Origin: Andrena cerasifolii
Taxonomy: Eukaryota; Arthropoda; Insecta; Hymenoptera; Andrenidae
DNA: 64,000 bases
Reading direction: 5' to 3'
Assembly (NCBI RefSeq): GCF_050908995.1
Contig: NC_135125.1
Coordinates: 16,269,011 to 16,333,010 of the forward strand
The notes beneath the pieces were generated by a model. It searched no databases. It was not told where the DNA came from and saw only the letters and a program-made list of their open reading frames with translations. Positions 1 to 13,800 of this stretch are shown one piece after another. The translations under genes were made by a program, and so were the position numbers. Numbering within the stretch: position 1 is the first letter of the stretch; each line of letters begins with the position of its first letter.

Positions 1-1188
1 TTAATAAACAAAAGTCCCGAGAAGCCTGAAACGTGCTTGGAAATCCTTCCTATTCAGCTGGACGCTTAAAATCTTGCATCAGAAGGAGCAGTTTGAAGCC
101 TGAGGGGAAATGGTATAAATGAGGATTTTTAGTGTGGACAGAGAGGGTTGCGCAGCTCGTAGGCGGGTAACAGAGGAGTAGACGACGCGAAGCCGAGTGG
201 AGGAATATAGGGAGAAAGAGGACAGGAGGCAGGGACCAGGTAGGGTGAATAGAATAGACGCGGCAAGGATATCGATTATTTGCGGTTGCAGCCACTGCAA
301 GGCTCTCTCCCTTCGGCGGGCGAGGACGGGCACCCGGAAATCTCCACGATACACCGCCGAACCGAGATTAATCTCATTTTTGCCTTCCGGTTTTGAGATA
401 CTTCTCAATCGAGTTACGAGGGGGAGGATCGATGGAACAGATGGGAGAGAGGAGAGCAGCAACTCGTAGATATAACGCGGGGCTACTGTTCAAAGGTCCT
501 CGTTTCAGTCCAACGACTCGTTACACTGCGTATATTATGCCTATCGATACACTCGACGCGATTGTCTCACGCTCTCTGTTCATTCGCATGCTATATCGCA
601 CGATAGTGATGTTATATTTACAAGTTTGCAAATCAAATAAAGAGCAATTGGAATTTGCAGGAAGATGCTGTTCCACGGTAGATTTCTTAAAGTATCTCCG
701 CGATATTTAAGGAGAGATCTTTAAGGAACGTCACATTCTCTCCATCAATCGTATCCTTTAGTCACCCATCTCAATCGGGCGTACTGCTCCTTAGGGGCGA
801 GGCAAACTCTCGGTCACGTGATTATAGTAATCCGCGCGGCAGTCGTAATCGTCCTAGGGAATCGCCTCCGCGAGAGTAGTCACGTAAAGTCAAACGTTCG
901 AATAATAAAACCTTGGTTTATCGATAGAGCGCGGTTGTCTGGAAGATCGAGAGGCCCGCGATGTATCTTGATCAGATCGTATCTCCATCGAATGCCCGGC
1001 GGGGATCCGCGACTTGGGAAACTTCGATCGTCGTTTCTACGTCAAATTGCTTGATTACCTTTATTACTCACGGGTTTTAACGGCAGTGGTATCGCTCACT
1101 TGACATTTCGCGGAGGATCTCCATACCTCGTGGTCAACGTGGATGCCATCCTTCTTCTTCTAGGTATTCAAAACTTATTAATGGGGAC

Positions 1189-1503
1189 TGACAAGGGAAC
1201 ATCCCAAACCCGGGAATTCAAAAATTCCGAAACTTCACGAATATGTAGGGAATTTCCCCCTGATTACAACGCAATTTTTATTTGCTGCCCAAATTCACTC
1301 TAAGGGGATGTAATTGACTTTTGTCTTGACACTGTTCTTCTATCTCTTACATTTCGCGAGTTATAACAGAAAATCGGGAAATAGTTGAATTTTCAGGGGT
1401 TAATTTAACCCCCTTCGAGTGAATTTGGGCAGCAAACAAAAGTGGCGTTGTAATCAGGAGGAAATCCCCTACATATTCACAAAGTGGGGATCTTCCCTTG
1501 TGA
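1189..1503. mobile_element. MITE family A, copy 1, with TGA target duplication
   Basis: A foldback element spans 1192-1500. It starts CAAGGGAACATCCC and ends with the inverted counterpart GGGATCTTCCCTTG, and is flanked by TGA at 1189-1191 and 1501-1503. Inner inverted segments include the GCCCAAATTCACTC block near 1290 and its complement near 1420. Two relatives lie at 8467-8823 and 14131-14564. There is no coding capacity, so it is a non-autonomous DNA transposon. Confidence 0.8.
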
Positions 1504-3025
1504 GATGGGGAACGGCCACTTTCGGCTCTTTCCACCAGACAGCTAAAAGGGCGCAGCAGATTGGATAATCGATCCACTCGAAACCGAAACTGATTAACGC
1601 CGTGAAATATAAAGCGGAGGAGATCGATAAGCTTACCACTAATCGCATCCTCGAGTGCTAGATTTTAGAAGTTCTCGGTAGAGTCTGTTGATCGGCTTGG
1701 CTTCTGCCAGGCTCAATAGTAGTTTCCGCAGAAGTGGACATTCTCGTCCAGTTCGCATCGAGTCTGTACTTCGAGATTCTTTGATTGGCCCATGGCCAGA
1801 GTTACATAATTATCATCGTGTGTCGACGTTCGATATCGTTCCGTTAAATTTCCACGACAAAAGACCCTGTCTGGTGGAATGAATGAAGTGGAGCTACATA
1901 AACGTCGTTGACTTATTTAACACGCGCGGCCCGAAGTGCCTCCAGTAGTTCTGCGCGGTCTACTTTTAAGCACAGTGTACGGTGACTTAGGTGCTGTTCT
2001 TGGAATAATTTAATCAAGAATCTTGCGCGAAAATAGATGAACTTCGACGAGTTACTTGCTGAGGAGGGGCTGCGAGTGGGCGAGCAGGTGGAACAAGAAG
2101 GGAAACCAAGACGATGCAGCGCGTACAGGGCAAAAGGAAAGCGAAGAGGTGGAGGAATAGATCGACCTTGGCGTGTATCTGGTCAGAAACTAGCCACTCG
2201 CGATTTCTGTACTTACTCGGACGTGTCGTTCCAATCTACATTTGCATTTCAATTATCCTCCATCTCCTTCGCTTCGGCTGATAAACGCGCAGCTTCCCCT
2301 TAGCAGAAACTGAACACCAGAAGGATTTTGAACGGGATATCTCAACCTCTACTAGTCCTCGATAAATATCCCTTTATTGAAAAATCAAACAGCACATTAT
2401 CGACTTATCAAGATTAATGAATCCCCCAAACGGTTAGTCCCTCCTGAGATGCTCACAGGCCACCCGATTTCAAAATCCCAGCGCGAAGAGCTCAGACTTG
2501 GGAACAGTTGGAGACACTGGCAGTTCGCTAGCGCGTCAGCAGGCGGGATTTCTGATAAACGTGGAAATCGAGGGAAGCTTGGTGCGTGCCTCGCGAGAGA
2601 GAAAGTCGGGAAGAGCGGAGTGTATCAACGAATGAATCAGCGGGAGAAGATCAGGCCGAAGGCAGAGGTTCACTTGTTGGCATACCGTTCGCGTTTAGTG
2701 CCTCCGCTCTGGGACCGTTAGGGAAAAGTGGTCGCCACGAACGGAAGACACCACCCACGCGAGGAGACGGTGCAATAATCACTTTGTCACCGGTAGACTT
2801 TGTCATTGTCTGCTGGTTGCGTGCCTGTTCGCACAGTCACCGGGGAAAAACTTCGCTAGACTGGGTTAGGTACGCGCTGCGTGGCCGCAAGGAGTCAAGG
2901 CCGTACGATGTCCACTCCGTTCTTCTGCATAGTGTACAAGATCATCTTGTATCGTTAGTTGCATTCAGGTATATCGCGACAAAGACGTAGCCAACGTCGA
3001 AAGATAGATTGTATTGATTCGGGGT

Positions 3026-3042
3026 AGGTCTGGGTTAGGTCG
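3026..3042 (+). repeat. Telomere-like motif TTAGGTCTGGG, about 1.5 units
   Basis: The sequence TAGGTCTGGGTTAGGTC is about one and a half units of the 11-mer TTAGGTCTGGG. The same 11-mer occurs on the opposite strand at 39661-39680 and 39794-39814. The stretch is short and could be chance alone; the recurrence is what makes it worth recording. Confidence 0.4.
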
Positions 3043-4379
3043 GAGCTTCTGACGTCGATTTTAGTAAATGAGGACCTTGCAGCGCGAGGGGTGCGGACTG
3101 CAGCTCCGCATTTACCAACTTCAAGGAAATGAGAAAAAACTGCTTACAAAATAATAACGTTGAAAAGGGAGCACTAATTGAAAAATTTATATCTTCACGC
3201 AATGAGTAGTAGTTATCGAGCTGATTCAAAATTTCCAATAAATCGCTCATTTATTATCAGATTTGCATCACACGTGCACCAAACGATGTAGATTTTTTTT
3301 TACGTATATCGCACGTCACAACTCAAAAATTGTAAAAAATGGAGCTGCACCTCCAAGGGCGGATTCAGAGGGGGGCGATAGGGGGATAGTATGACACTGT
3401 GTACTATTCTGTATAAATAATTAATGTGAATGTAATTATTTAGGTTATAGTTTCAGATAGAGATATTAAAATATAAATTTCAAGGAAATTTTAAATCTTG
3501 TAAAATAAGATTAAAAAATGTACTTATGTACTTTTACATATTTCAATTTTTTCTTTTGAATATTCGGTGTGGACGTTATCTGTAATTATATCACAGAAGA
3601 ACTGCATCCAATTGGATCGCAAAGTGTGCGCACCTCGTGACATTTTACAAGGATCGTTTTTGTCACGAGCCCCTGAATTTCGGCCCCCTTTACTAGAGTA
3701 CATTTCGCAGATTGCTACGTCGCGTTTCCCTTAACGCAATTGCGTTTTAATGTGGAGTATAAGCGCAATGACACTGTGCGATAGCACTGGAAAGTTTGAT
3801 AAAATGGCGTTTCAAGGTCCTCGGCTATAATGTCAAGGTTCCTCGGGTAACTGTGCGCGCTAGATTGTCCTCATCGAGCTCGGAAGTTCAGCTGCGCGGT
3901 TGCTACAGTTCGCACTGCTTAAATGCACCATTGTCCCAGGCACGCAGGTCCCAACGAATACCCAAGAATTGCAATTTTGTTCCACTTCGGGTCAGCTGGC
4001 CTTTCGCCGCAACCCTAGCTAAGCCTCTTTCTGCGAAATTTGTACCATTTCCGTGTCCCTTCGCGTAGAAGGAATACCTCTCCTCTCGAAGCTAGCATGC
4101 TCGGTTCACCAGTTGACCTTGAGGAGAGGCCAGAACCCGGAACTTACCTTGACGCTCGCACCTGCACTGTAAGGGTCCCGCTGTCCACGGCCCGTGGCTA
4201 GGAAATTAATTGAAGTCGCGAAGTAACGGATGTGGGTGCGATTATCGATGCAACCTGCACGACTTCTCGGCCTCTATTTTTCCAATTTCCATTTTTCTCT
4301 TCGGGTGCTCCTCTGTATCATTAATTATCTCTGACTTAGCTGTCACTATTTAATCCATGGATTATATAAATTGTAGGAG

Positions 4380-4500
4380 AATAGGGTTCGTAATTTCTAT
4401 ATATTCGAGAGCTACGGAAACACGCGACTCGAACCCACGATCCTCGGATCCGTGCGCTACGGGTCAGCCGCCTTAGCAATGTCGCCAAAGTCGATCCTCC
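4380..4500 (-). mobile_element. tRNA-derived SINE fragment (Ser-like head)
   Basis: On the minus strand, an A-box-like TGGCGACATTGCTAAGG (complement of 4471-4487) is followed 35 nt later by a B box GGTTCGAGTC (complement of 4426-4435). This is the layout of an RNA polymerase III internal promoter. The A-box region resembles tRNA-Ser, which reads TGGCCGAGTGGTTAAGG. The T-stem flanking the B box does not pair and no acceptor stem forms, so this is not a working tRNA gene. The outer borders are not defined; no target duplication was found. Confidence 0.5.
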
Positions 4501-6316
4501 GAGGTCTCTTATTCCGGAATCCCTTTTATGTGGCTTCCAGATCCCACATAACCTAAGATAGATTGGCAATAATAATTAATAACTCAAGCTTCCGAAGTAC
4601 CCGGTCTCAGGGCCATTGCCCTTTCTACTTGTTCATCGTTGACAGTGACGTTTTAGAAATGAATTCCCTCCCAAGAAGTACAGTGCCAGCGGCAGTGTAT
4701 TGTCCGCTGGGGCCCCCGAACGCGACCACCAGCCGCTAAAGCAGCATCGTTTAAGAGTACCGTAGCGATAGGCGGCGATAATCCATCAACCGGGGGAGCA
4801 AGTTCAAGGAGAACGGCGGTAACGGGTCCACTCGGGGCGAAAAGCAAGAATCGCGAATGATGATTGGATTTCCGAGGGCCTCGCGTGAGTCCGCGATATG
4901 CCGCGGCCGGGTCTGGCGCATATCTTTCGCGGACGATCTCATTGTTTCATGAGGTAAGGACACGGAAGCACGCGATCCAGTCTAATAATACCCGACGTCG
5001 GCCTAAACTCGGCTAAAGGGTGTCAGACTCGAGGCGACCAGGCAGCCCGCCAGCCCTCTCTCTCTCTCTGTTCTCCTCTCCCTCTTCTCTTTTATTACAG
5101 CCTCCTAGTCCCGCGATGCATCTTATTTTCTCGAATGACACTGCTCCGATGCGAACCAACTGGAACGTATCCGAGCCCTCGGACTCTTAGGAGCAGCGAA
5201 GTGGTCGCTTAGCGATCGGCAGGACAGCCGAGGATCGCCATGGGCGACGTCTCGGAAGCCGAGAGAAGGACCCAGGATCCAGATCCTCCTGCTCGGTAGA
5301 TCGAACCTTGAGACCAGGCCGGAGGAGAACTATCGATCAACTTTCTGTCGTGTGCAGATAGGCGGAGCGTTTCGATTCGGGTCAGCTTTCGGCTGGCTGC
5401 GATGAATATCTCTCGGCCGAGTCGCTTTTCAGGGATCCCCGAGACAAAGGATCCCTCGCGAGCTCCTTTCACCGGTACTCCCGCGGGTGGTGCTCGCGTC
5501 CGCCAGGGAAACGGGGAGGCGTTCCACCGTTGTTTAGGTGGACGAGCTGGGATATTCCTGCCGGAGAGCGCGAAAGGTCATTCATTGATCGCGGGTAGCT
5601 CGGGAGGGGGGGATCGTCGGTCGGAGGATGCCGGGTGCCTCTTCTCGGATCCGGAGGATAGGCGAGCCGCGGCGCAGGGAAAATCGCGTGCCCGAGTGAG
5701 ATTTGCCTCGATCGCGACGCAAGGAGAGATCCACGTCCTGGAGGCGCGTATGTGGGTCACGCTGACGATATTGATGACGCGCCATTAACTGGCCATCTGC
5801 CTCGCTGGATGTCGAATAAAACCGGATTCTGCCGCGGTTTCTACGCTGATCGTCCTACCGAGGAAACTTCATCGCCGATACCTCAATGATTTCTCGGGCC
5901 CGACATATGCTGGCCATCGCGCGTCGCGGCAGAGTTACACACGTCCCGTAGACCAAGCTGGGCATTCTTCTGAATATTGAGATCAGGTAGTCCGAGGGGC
6001 GGTCAGAATTAGCGGGCCATTGCGGAACACACTTAGCGCACCTGCTATTACCCAGGCGACCTTTGAACGGTGGATGCAGGGTCCATTAGATTTCAATCTT
6101 GCAATGATCCGCGATCATTATTTCCCGAAGCGAGCCACAGTAACGAGCAACGCAAGTGCTCCGATATCGAGGATATCGCCTGCATCCGCCAGACAAGGGT
6201 TAAAGAACCTAGGCAGTTGCATCCTGCAGGTGGGTCGCCGCATCTCTCAGAAAAGGAGAAGCGTAGGAAGGCGGAGCTTCGGGACTCTATCAGTTTTATC
6301 TATTTCTCTGAAACGT

Positions 6317-6563
6317 AGCCACTGGCGGATTTAACCGGCGATCGATGAGCAATTGCCGCCTGGGCCTCTTCCCAAAAGAGGCCCCCCGTTTAAAAAAAAA
6401 ACAAAAAAACTATGATTTTATCCAACTACTATAATTATTTTTTTCTGCACTACTAGACTTAGCCCGTTTTTAGTAAACTCCCTCTGCATTTCCTCGAAAA
6501 AATTTCGGCCTACTCGCAACGTTTGCCACGTGGGCCTTTTTCTTTAAATCCGCCACTGGCCAC
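6317..6563. mobile_element. hAT-like MITE candidate with CACTGGCGGATTTAA ends
   Basis: TAGCCACTGGCGGATTTAA at 6317-6335 recurs as the inverted TTAAATCCGCCACTGGCCAC at 6543-6562. CAGTGGCGGA-type ends are common in hAT elements. A second inverted pair inside (GGGCCTCTT / AAGAGGCCC near 6362-6383) forms a hairpin, followed by an A-rich tract. No exact 8-bp target duplication is visible, so the element is old or the borders are slightly off. Confidence 0.5.
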
Positions 6564-8463
6564 AGCGGAAATGTGAAAAAGAATCGCAACTGAGTAACCC
6601 GGCTAGATACACCTTCCTGCAAACCAGCGATCGGTTGTTTGCGAGATATTTTCGTGTGCTTCTTTTTCCTTTTATTGGATCCGCGGAACGGAAAGTCGAT
6701 CTGATAAGGAGAGGGGGCGGTTATGAGGCATACAGTGAAAGCTACGAGTGACGTGTTGGTTTTATTTGAAATCGCATTGCCGGAGCAGGGACGAGGAACG
6801 CTGTCTGGGGGGAGGCCTCCTTTGGAAATCATTCACGCGCGATGTCCGATCGATTTTTATCATCTTAATTAGACAGCCGGCGCTAATCGGATTCCGCGAA
6901 AAATTCGCCGCGATCTTACGTAAATTTCACTTTCGTTTTGACGCGCACGGCCCAGCGGGCGCTGCGGAGGTCATTTCCTTCGCGTCCGCCCAAGAAAATT
7001 CTGCGAAAAATCGCGGCCGGAACCTTTGTCATCCGCAAGTTCTGCTATTGGCTACGCGAATTGTTCCTCCGCTTCTGGAATCCCTGTTCGGGCCGTTTTG
7101 TAGAAACCGCGGGACGTTGGCTGATAGAATAGTACATACTCTGTTATCCTTCGTTGGAACAGTTATTTCTTCCCCATTACTTCGGGATAATAGAGGCCTC
7201 ACCGTGGCGAGAATGCAGAAAAAAGGCCGGCGTTGCAGCGGTTCTGAGATATGTACAAGTTCACTGACTTCGCTATGACTAATACGAAATTCATTACTCG
7301 ACCGCTGCCGTTTCCTTCCAGACGCCTTAATGGCGCTCGAATAAGCGCGAAAACTATGCGAATTACCGGCCCAGAACCGGCGGATTGCGAAAACCATTAG
7401 CTTTTACACGGGGTGTCCCGAAAGTAGCGAGTACGATCAAACAGAGGGGCCATTCCTCGACCAGATGCGAGGGGGATACGTGGTACAGGGATCCTCTGAC
7501 GTACGTCCATAGGCATTTTGTATATTGTATAAATTTGCATTCGTACAATAGATATAATAGATGTCAGTAGTGCACTCAGGATTTAATCATGCGGGGAGTC
7601 CAGTTGAAGCGATAAAAATATTATCAATGCTTTATTCGACGAGTAACGAGTACAATTTTTATCTTTTATTCGAACTCAATAGTTTTATTTAAATAAATAT
7701 TTGTCCATCTCTGGTGCCAGAGCACTGATAGATAAATATTTCTATAATTTATTGTGAATCTGCAATTGTACGCTGACTTTCTACAGTCAATTTTATTAAT
7801 TACTTGAAAATGTACCATCGTGGTATAATATTCTCGCATGGGTGTTGGTTAATTTCTTTTTTTCTTGAAATAATAATCGATTCCTGAGGATCGATGATGG
7901 GGCAGCGAGCACGCGCCCGGCCAATTATTCGCGACGAATTTATCAGCATCCGCGCAGAGGCTTCTTAGCGAAAGCCCGTGTTACGTGGCGTTCTCGCGTT
8001 TTGTTACCGCCTCGGGAGATGGAAAAAACTGTTAAATACCTACGTGTCAACGTGTTTGACGTCCTTCGGGCAACTTTTTGGATGGATTCCCAGATCAACA
8101 GGTTCCGTGGCACCGAAAATTCGTCTGCGGCGCACCAGCTCGCATTAAAACGGTAACGCGCGGCCGCGACCAATTTATTTGTCTTCTGTTAGCTTCGACA
8201 ATCGTCGCAACAGGCTGGCGTTAAATGGAAACGCGCGCAGCCGCGTTCGACACCGATTTAAACGGACATTTTATATCGCGCAGAATTATCTCCATTGAAT
8301 TATTAAACCTCGAATTCTGCACCCTCCCAATACCTCTCTAATTATGCTCTTCCCCTTTCTGTTTCAGGTAAGACCACGATTCCACTGGGAAACGCCAGAA
8401 ATACTCATTTATCCATCCTGATTAAACTAGGTACGCTCGTATCTTCGCTTAATTTCTCCTGAC

Positions 8464-8826
8464 TTACAAGGAAACATCCCGAACCCGGAAATGCAAAAAA
8501 TTCTGAAACTTCGTGAATATATAGGGAATTTCCCCCCGATTACAACGCAATTTTTGTTTGTAAAAATCCGGTTATTTTCCGATTTTCTGTTATAACTCGT
8601 GAACTGTAAAATAATTTTTCTACCAATTGATAGATCTAATTAAAAGAAGTAACTTTTGTCTCGAAACTTTTCTTCTATCTCTTACATTTCGCGAGTTATA
8701 ACAGAAAATCGGAAAATAGCCGAATTTTCGGGGGTTAATTCCGTTGTAATCAGGAGGAAATCCTCTACATGTTCGCAAAGTTTCAGAATTTTTGGAATTT
8801 TCGGGTTCGGGATCTTCCCTTGTTAG
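8464..8826. mobile_element. MITE family A, copy 2, with TTA target duplication
   Basis: The element at 8467-8823 begins CAAGGAAACATCCCGAACCC and ends with the inverted GGGTTCGGGATCTTCCCTTG. TTA is duplicated exactly at 8464-8466 and 8824-8826. The interior shares the TTTCCGATTTTCTGTTATAA segment with the other copies and is partly deleted in the left arm relative to 14131-14564. Confidence 0.8.
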
Positions 8827-10087
8827 TGTTAAACTGAGCTAGAATGGCTTTCGAAGCCGATGAATATTGCGCCGAGTGTATCGCGATCGCGTCGAGGCAC
8901 TTGAGACTTTCTAGCCCGATTATATAGAGTATTCCGCGGGATAACGTTTCTAACAAAGTGTTGGAATTGTGTTGCCCTGCCGGTCACGATACACGGCTTC
9001 ATTAGCGAAAATATTTTCGATCCAGCCGCAGCGGAAGGCACGTTCCCCGTGCACGCGTCCGCAGCAATGCGGTGTACCGACTTTTCCCTCGATACGCGAA
9101 ACGATCGCATTCTGATGCGAATTTTTTCCCCGCGATACTGCGCCGCGCGTGGCAGAGAGCGGCCCGGCTCCGTAATTCATTGAAATTCCAATGGCAGATC
9201 GCGCCGTTTCAACACGGATTTCCACGGCCGCCTTCCTGTGTCGTGCCTTCGCGCATTCTGTTCCGGTAGTTGGGGGCAGGGAGGTATGGTCAATCGGAAG
9301 GTGAACGCGTCGTTGCACCGTGCACTCGCTCGCCTCGAGGTTGACCTTGCTGGTACAACGATCTGAAAGTAATTAATCGTGGTCTTGGGCGTGAAATCGC
9401 TGCTTAGTATTCCGCGGTTCGCTCCGCACCGTCGGAGAATCGTCCTCGATCGGCGGCTCCACGGTCGTTTTCGAAAACTTCGAATCGAAATTGCTCCGCG
9501 ATTTATTCCGCGGCGGCTTCTGAAATTTCCATGTCATTTCGATTCAGCCTCCTCGCGCAAAGGTATATACTTTTTCGCATCGATCAGTGGTATTACAAAT
9601 GGAGTTTGGAATTATGTAACGCTCCCCCCTCCTGGGAGATAAAGTACTGGGCGCGTGATCGATCGCTAGCGTTGCGTGGAGTTCTTCGGGTAAAGAGAAA
9701 TTTTTTTCTGTATTAATTGAAGATAGAAGAGAATTATTTATTAAAAGACATTGAGTCACGTGTTTTAGGAACGTGTGCGAGTAATGAAGGGTATAGTAAG
9801 AATTGCATTTAAAAGGGTTTAAGATGCAAGTGGTATCCCGCGCAGAAGTGTCAACATATGACGGGCGTGTCGAATACTCTCTACTGGAACGACGGATACG
9901 GAACTGACACGGAACTGACACGGAACGGATATGTGTGCGCAGACCTTAATTCGAAACTTCTGGTCGCGTTCAAGTTATGTCTACTCGCGAGCATCAGTCG
10001 CGATTTAGTGGCCGAGAATCGTTTCATTCGAATCGCCTGATCGCTCGTTTGTTTCTTTGTTTTTTATTGTTTTCCTGTGTTTTAAAG

Positions 10088-10828
10088 GGTTATACCTAGT
10101 AGTCAGGCGGCCGAAAAGAGGCGAATGTTTGTGATTTTTTTTTGAACAAGCGGAAGCGTATATTTTTACAAAACTTTTTGTGTTCAAAAGAGCAACATTT
10201 AAAGAACATTTGGTATTTTTTTCGTAGAAAAATATTTACGTTTATAATAAAGTAACAACTGACATCCAAGAAGCCTTTTTAAAAATTTGCTTTTGCGGTG
10301 AGCACTGCCATTCGGAACCAGATTATCTAAAATCAAAAAACAAAAAAGATTTCGTTGGTATATTAATGTATCTTCCGATTGGCGAGGAGAATTTTGCGAA
10401 ATATTAATTTAAAACAAAATGGCGGCTATTTAAAGTTGAAATCCTATTTTTTTCGTGAAAAAAAATAGGATTTCAACTTTAAAAAGCCATCATTTTGTTT
10501 TAAATTAATATTTCGGAAAATTCTCTCCGTCAATAGGAGGATACATTAATATACTAACCAAATCTTTTTTGTTTTTTGATTTTAGATAATCAATCTAGTT
10601 CCGAATGGCAGTGCTCACCGCGAAAGCAAATTTTTAAAAAGGCTTCATGGATGTAGGTTGTTGCTTTATTGTAAACGCAAATATTTTTCCACGAAAAAAT
10701 TACCAAATGTTCTTTAAATGTTGCTCTTTTAAACACAAAAAGTTTTGTAAAAATATACGCTTCCGCTTGTTCAAAAAAAAATCACAAACATTCGCCTCTT
10801 TTCGGCCGCCTGACTACTAGGTATAAGC
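10088..10828. mobile_element. Near-perfect 737-bp foldback element
   Basis: The sequence from TTATACCTAG at 10090 to CTAGGTATAA ending at 10826 is one long palindrome with arms of about 365 bp and almost no loop, centred near 10455. The arms differ at scattered positions and by small indels, for example near 10270 and 10580. Reading the outer TA as target duplication gives termini CCTAGTAGTCAGGCGGCC. It has no coding capacity. Transcribed as part of shep pre-mRNA it would form a very long hairpin. Confidence 0.85.
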
Positions 10829-13800
10829 AGGATGGCGTTTCAAGCTAATTTTTGCTTATATATTGCCCAAGGAACCTATATAGTCCCATATTTTTTTGTT
10901 CCCTCCTCTCCCCTTCGGATCCTAGCAGCAGCAGCGCACCGGGAGAATGGTGGTTTCCCATCTTTCCCCGGTACACCGCCCCGTGATGCTTAACTTCGGT
11001 GATCTAACTGTTCGCTCGTTTACATAATGTGCTTTTGAATCCGTCTTTATCGAAACCTGTCAGCAATTATATACACACGTACGTTTTTCGATAACGCAAG
11101 TGTCCCGAATTTACTTAGTATTCAATCTTTCGCGAATAATCATTTCTATTCTCCAAACATTCCGAATCATAAGTAAAACAGTAATTTATTCCTCGTATCA
11201 TATCAGATAAAACTTTACCGCTACAACGTACAAGTTTGAGGTTAGGTTTGGATTATTCTTCGACAACCCCTGCTAGCATGTGTCTAAGACACTGCTGTAA
11301 GTTTAGAATATACTCCGCAAGGGTTTACAATTTATTCAAGAGTGTTTATTTTTCGACGAGTTTTGTACAAGGTTGAATTATGCCGTGACATGTTCCGATT
11401 AATCCACTGGCGACAGACTCGATGCGACCGCGTCAGCCATGGGCCCGGGAAATACGAATGGAACACCGGCGTGTCACAGCGTTGCGTGGCGTCCGTATCT
11501 TCTCAAGGTGAAGAAACGGAATGTCCGGTATGCGCCGGCAAAGAGGAACTCTTTCGCGGAGGGATGAGCGAGCCCGACGACTGGTTCCCTCTTACCTGTT
11601 CCCCCTCCCCCTCTCCACTTTTCTTTTCCCCGTCCCCCGTCGGAGCCATTAAGGCCGCTCGCGCATGCGCAACCACGCGCGTCCGTCGATGTCCAGCGAT
11701 GGGACCGATCCAATTTATTCCGGCTAAAAACATTCGCCGATGGAAGCTCGCCAATATCGTTTCTTGCGCGATGCCTTCGACCCCTGCGTTGCGATTCTTC
11801 AACTAAAACACACGCACAGCATATAACATAGAAGATAAACCAGCGCGCGTCGAAGTTGGTAATTTATCTACGTTCGCTGTTTATACTGCTCGCTTACTAA
11901 ACCATAGTCCTCCGATTGTTTACGCTTAGGCCGTTTACTTCGAGATAACAACTTAACGCGTCTATCTGGAATTTACATGGGAATCGGCGACGAGTTCCAG
12001 CGTCGCAAGAGCGCGCGAGGCTGTTGGTCCCATCGCTAGCCGCATGCACGCCAGCGCCGCGTGAAACGACCAGTGGCGTACGAGGAGTGGGGGAACACTG
12101 ATGGGCGATATCGAGCGCGTTCTTAAAGTTTCGCTTCCTCCTGTCTCGGACGTCTCTATCATCCTCGGATGTATTTTATACGATCGTGCCGCTGCACAAG
12201 TATTCGTCACTTACATTACGATACTAATTCGAGTACGCTTTTAACGCAGCACGAAAGCAATGAACTTGGAGGATTTATTGCCGCGAGCGTGAATCACGAC
12301 TTTGAAGGTTCGCTTCGGGCGGAGGGGGCCGATGGCTCGATGCTACTGTCGCGCAACTCTGCCCGAGTAATCCAATCGAGCGCGAAGTGAAAAGTTAGGG
12401 GCCAAAAGTTAATTCACCGCGGTGGGGAGTTAAAGGCCCGTCTGACCCCTGAAATTGCGAAGCGGGCTGCGCCAATGCGCGAGACTAGTTGGAGTACCTG
12501 TACGGTCTATATCTGTTACCGCCCGTGTCCACCGACTGCATGTATCTTGGCCGTGAAGCAGTAAACGGGATTAAACCGAGTTGCAGTCCTCTAACGCACG
12601 GTGAACTTTATCTGCTCGCTTCATCGACTCGCTCGCATGCGAGAATTTTAGCGCCGTAACGGTGCTTTTAGAAATTATCCGCCGCGTTTGGTATCGGATA
12701 TCGAGCGCGTAGCCGTTCAATTCATGGATATTAACTTATTCCGCGGCGGCCGGGCTGGTTTCAGGCACCGAACTTATTGGGCATCGCGCGCAGGCTGTCC
12801 AAACTCCAAGTATATCTACTGCAAGTTTATGAGAAGGTGATTCCAGCCACTGTGTAAATCCCCCATCTGCAACGTGCACCGTAAAGAAGATAGTAGACTT
12901 ACTTCATTTACCTCGTCGTATATTTTACAACTGTCTCTTGTATATGGCAGTTTAGTTAGTCAAATGGAATACTGGGGCGGGGTGGATACGTAGGGGTTGC
13001 CACAGGGTGTGGCCGCATATAACCCGCTGATATATACAGAACTTTCCAAGCAAACTACGCAGCGAACTAACTTTACGTAACTTCGCAATTTCCTTTTAAT
13101 GCTCGCTGGAATTGTTCGAAGAAGATGGGGTAGTTCTGTCAGTCGCGATTGAAATCTGCGAATTTCGAAGATAAAATAAAAATCTGCGATTTTTGGTCTA
13201 CGGAAAGAACGGCAGTATGAATGGAAGTGTTATTATTAATCCTCGCAACCGCTTTGATTCCGTTGGAAAGAGTCGAGCGACGATTGAACGGTTATTCTCG
13301 CCAGGCGGATGCTTCCGAGGGAAAACATTTCGCCGGGCACCGTTCGCGGTCCACGCTAATGGATCTCCTGTAGCCACGCGTTTCAGCAAAAAGAAGAGGG
13401 CGTTATCGCATTGGCAGCGCGAGTCCGCGCGCTAATAGAGCGTAACATTCATGCGAGATCGTACAAACCAGCGCTGTTTGGCCTGGCCTGGTATGTGGGA
13501 CATCCTGATATCCCTCTTGGCAGGTCCTGCTTCGAGGTGTATTAACATAAAAGAAAGCCCAGCCCGAGACGCATCCTGCGGAGCCATTCGGCTTCCGATT
13601 TGCCTGGCGATTCAATCCTGATAACTCCAGCCTCGAGGACGGTGGGCTCGGAAAGTAATTATCGATCGTTCCATGGACTTCGGTCCACTTTTGGGTGCCT
13701 CGGCATTTTGCTGTGGTGTTTACGATGTTCCTGTAATCAACGGGAAGGGGATTTGTAAGGGACAGTTACTTAGGGATGGAGTCTGCGCATTAGTAGATTT

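Noticed and set aside
3354..3692. A further hAT-like element (GGGCGGATTCAGAGGGG ... GAGCCCCTGAATTTC)
   Set aside because: The two ends resemble TE termini, but the inverted match is short and I found no target duplication.
4412..4500. A functional tRNA gene on the minus strand
   Set aside because: The B box is good, but the T stem and acceptor stem do not pair and no anticodon arm is convincing; called a SINE head instead.
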